Shown: piece after piece, positions 15,323-16,409 of the stretch | Layout: each line of letters starts with the position of its first letter | Numbering within the stretch: position 1 is the first letter of the stretch | NCBI GenBank assembly: GCA_005773095.1 | Contig: SXHT01000171.1 | Span: 1 to 16,409, forward strand | Length of the DNA: 16,409 bases | From: Planctomycetaceae bacterium | GTDB lineage: Bacteria; Planctomycetota; Planctomycetia; Pirellulales; PALSA-1355 | Reading direction: 5' to 3' | Program-made: the position numbers and the translations under genes | The notes under the pieces: generated by a model | Told to the model about the DNA's origin: nothing | Seen by the model: only the letters and a program-made list of their open reading frames with translations | Databases searched by the model: none

Positions 15323-15706
15323 ATGTCTCCAGAAGAATGGGACGGACTCTCCTCGATCATCGACAACCAGGCGCTGCTGCGCCGTTGTCTGAATAATCTG
15401 CAGTTTGCGGAACGCATTTTGACGTTGTTCGAATGCACCTGTGGAGAAGAGTTGGCCGAGGTGGACCGGGCTCTCGAAGCGGGTGATGTGGACGCGATCA
15501 GCCGGATCGCTCATCGTCTGCAAGGCTCAAGCGCTAACGCGGCCGCGAAGGAGCTGCAAGCCCGTGCCGCGAAACTCAGAACTGCCGCCCAAGAACGGTC
15601 CCTGCCCGAAGTATCGGTTTGTCTGCAGGAATTGCGGAGTGAGTGGCAGCGACTCGGGGCCGCCCTTTCGGGGCATCAACCAACGCCGGTCGCGGCATCG
15701 TCGTAA
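15323..15706 (+). CDS. Stand-alone histidine phosphotransfer (Hpt) domain protein
   Basis: A 127-residue, mostly helical protein. Residues 61-73 read RIAHRLQGSSANA, matching the Hpt signature AHxLKGSSxNxGA, with His64 as the phospho-accepting residue; Gln replaces the usual Lys three residues later. Helices around 15-35, 40-60 and 75-115 fit a four-helix bundle. Such proteins relay phosphoryl groups between a hybrid sensor kinase and a response regulator in the cytoplasm. The gene lies 20 nt before a response regulator gene, its probable partner. No sensor kinase is in the window. ATG 15323 is the only start that keeps the full first helix. Confidence 0.88.
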   Translation: MSPEEWDGLSSIIDNQALLRRCLNNLQFAERILTLFECTCGEELAEVDRALEAGDVDAISRIAHRLQGSSANAAAKELQARAAKLRTAAQERSLPEVSVCLQELRSEWQRLGAALSGHQPTPVAASS

Positions 15707-15715
15707 GACGATGCC

Positions 15716-15721
15716 AAGGAG
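15716..15721 (+). promoter_or_regulatory. Ribosome binding site of the response regulator
   Basis: AAGGAG lies 5 nt before the ATG at 15727, just after the Hpt stop codon. It supports independent, efficient initiation of the response regulator within the two-gene unit. Confidence 0.6.
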
Positions 15722-15726
15722 ACGCA

Positions 15727-16409
15727 ATGCACATCTTGGTGGTGGAAGACGACCGTGTTTCCGCCAGCTTCCTCGAGAATTCGTTGACGTACTTCGGTTA
15801 CGAAGTCACGTTGGCCGCCAACGGACGAGAAGCCTTCGAGCGGCTGCGCACGGGCGAGTTCAGCATGGTCGTGAGCGATTGGGAAATGCCCGAAATGAAC
15901 GGCGCCGAACTGTGCCGCCAGATTCGTGCGCGGCAGTGGGCCAAGTACATTTACATCGTTTTGGTCACGTCCTACGACGGAGTCGATCGCATCGTGGAGG
16001 GACTTAAGGCCGGTGCCGACGATTTCCTCACCAAGCCTTACGATTCGGACGAACTGCGAGTACGGCTGCGGACCGGTGAGCGGGTACTCCTGCTGGAAAG
16101 CCGTGACGTGCTGCTATTCACCTTGGCCAAGCTGACCGAATCGCGCGACGCCGAAACCGGGCTGCACCTGGAACGGATGCGCGAGTATTGTCGCGTGCTG
16201 GCCGAGGAACTGTCCGGCTGGGACAAATATCAGGATCAGATCGACGGCGAGTATGTGCAGCTGCTTTACCTGACGAGCCCACTGCACGACATCGGCAAGG
16301 TCGGCATCCCGGACAGCGTGCTGCTCAAGCCCGGCCGTCTGACGCCGGAGGAGTTTGAGATCATGAAGCAGCACACCACCATCGGTGGCGAGACGTTGCT
16401 GGCCGCGAC
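15727..16409 (+). CDS. Response regulator with HD (HD-GYP type) output domain, partial at right edge
   Basis: Open to the window edge (227 complete codons). Residues 1-120 are a receiver domain: acidic pocket Glu7-Asp8-Asp9, phospho-acceptor Asp51 in VVSDWEMPEMNG, Thr81 in VLVTSYD and Lys103 in LTKPYD. From about residue 130 the output begins with FTLAKLTESRDAETGLHLER, where His147 is a likely metal ligand, followed by the HD pair in PLHDIGKVGIPD (187-198) and His216 in MKQHTTIGGE. This is the RpfG-like receiver plus HD-GYP layout, which degrades cyclic di-GMP; the GYP motif itself would lie beyond the window, so catalytic status is open. It forms an operon with the Hpt gene, which probably phosphorylates Asp51. 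Confidence 0.92.
   Translation, partial: MHILVVEDDRVSASFLENSLTYFGYEVTLAANGREAFERLRTGEFSMVVSDWEMPEMNGAELCRQIRARQWAKYIYIVLVTSYDGVDRIVEGLKAGADDFLTKPYDSDELRVRLRTGERVLLLESRDVLLFTLAKLTESRDAETGLHLERMREYCRVLAEELSGWDKYQDQIDGEYVQLLYLTSPLHDIGKVGIPDSVLLKPGRLTPEEFEIMKQHTTIGGETLLAA

Overview
The window is about 16.4 kb of GC-rich bacterial chromosome. It most likely comes from a planctomycete of the Pirellulales type. This rests on gene content: a secreted DUF1570-like HExxH protein, two xylose-isomerase-like TIM-barrel proteins, Gfo/Idh/MocA genes, a secreted protein with STN-like repeats, and intergenic repeats that translate as FVIRHS-like strings. It is an inference, because no rRNA or other phylogenetic marker is present. 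No tRNA, rRNA, CRISPR array, prophage or intact insertion sequence was seen.

Layout. (1) 1-2237, minus strand: a secreted DUF1570-like putative metalloprotease that runs off the left edge, preceded by an extended -10 promoter, and a sugar phosphate isomerase/epimerase-like protein. (2) 2401-6199, plus strand: a start-proximal remnant of a Gfo/Idh/MocA gene, a FabH-like 3-oxoacyl-ACP synthase III, an oligoendopeptidase F and a second TIM-barrel isomerase. (3) 6245-11305, minus strand: a secreted STN-like protein, a putative PD-(D/E)XK plus winged-helix protein, a MITE-like inverted repeat, the last 35 codons of a pyrE-like gene, a LysM/YkuD protein whose catalytic cysteine position is serine, and RarA. 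(4) 11332-14944, plus strand: the C-terminal remnant of an unidentified, possibly carbohydrate-active protein, then rhaT, a VOC protein, a Gfo/Idh/MocA dehydrogenase and an amidohydrolase_2, which together look like a sugar or deoxysugar uptake and catabolism operon. (5) 15154-16409, plus strand: a stand-alone Hpt protein and a response regulator with an HD (HD-GYP type) output domain that runs off the right edge.

The main theme beyond the ordinary genes is rearrangement. Three gene fragments (Gfo/Idh start, pyrE end, end of an unknown protein) lie exactly at gene borders. A pair of related, inverted dispersed repeats (9831-9883 and 15028-15085) brackets rarA and the rhaT operon. A second, palindromic repeat touches the pyrE fragment. 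The most notable protein is the YkuD homologue with Cys-to-Ser and Arg-to-Ser changes in its signature; its mRNA leader can also form two mutually exclusive hairpins.

All family assignments come from motif recognition by eye. No database search was run.
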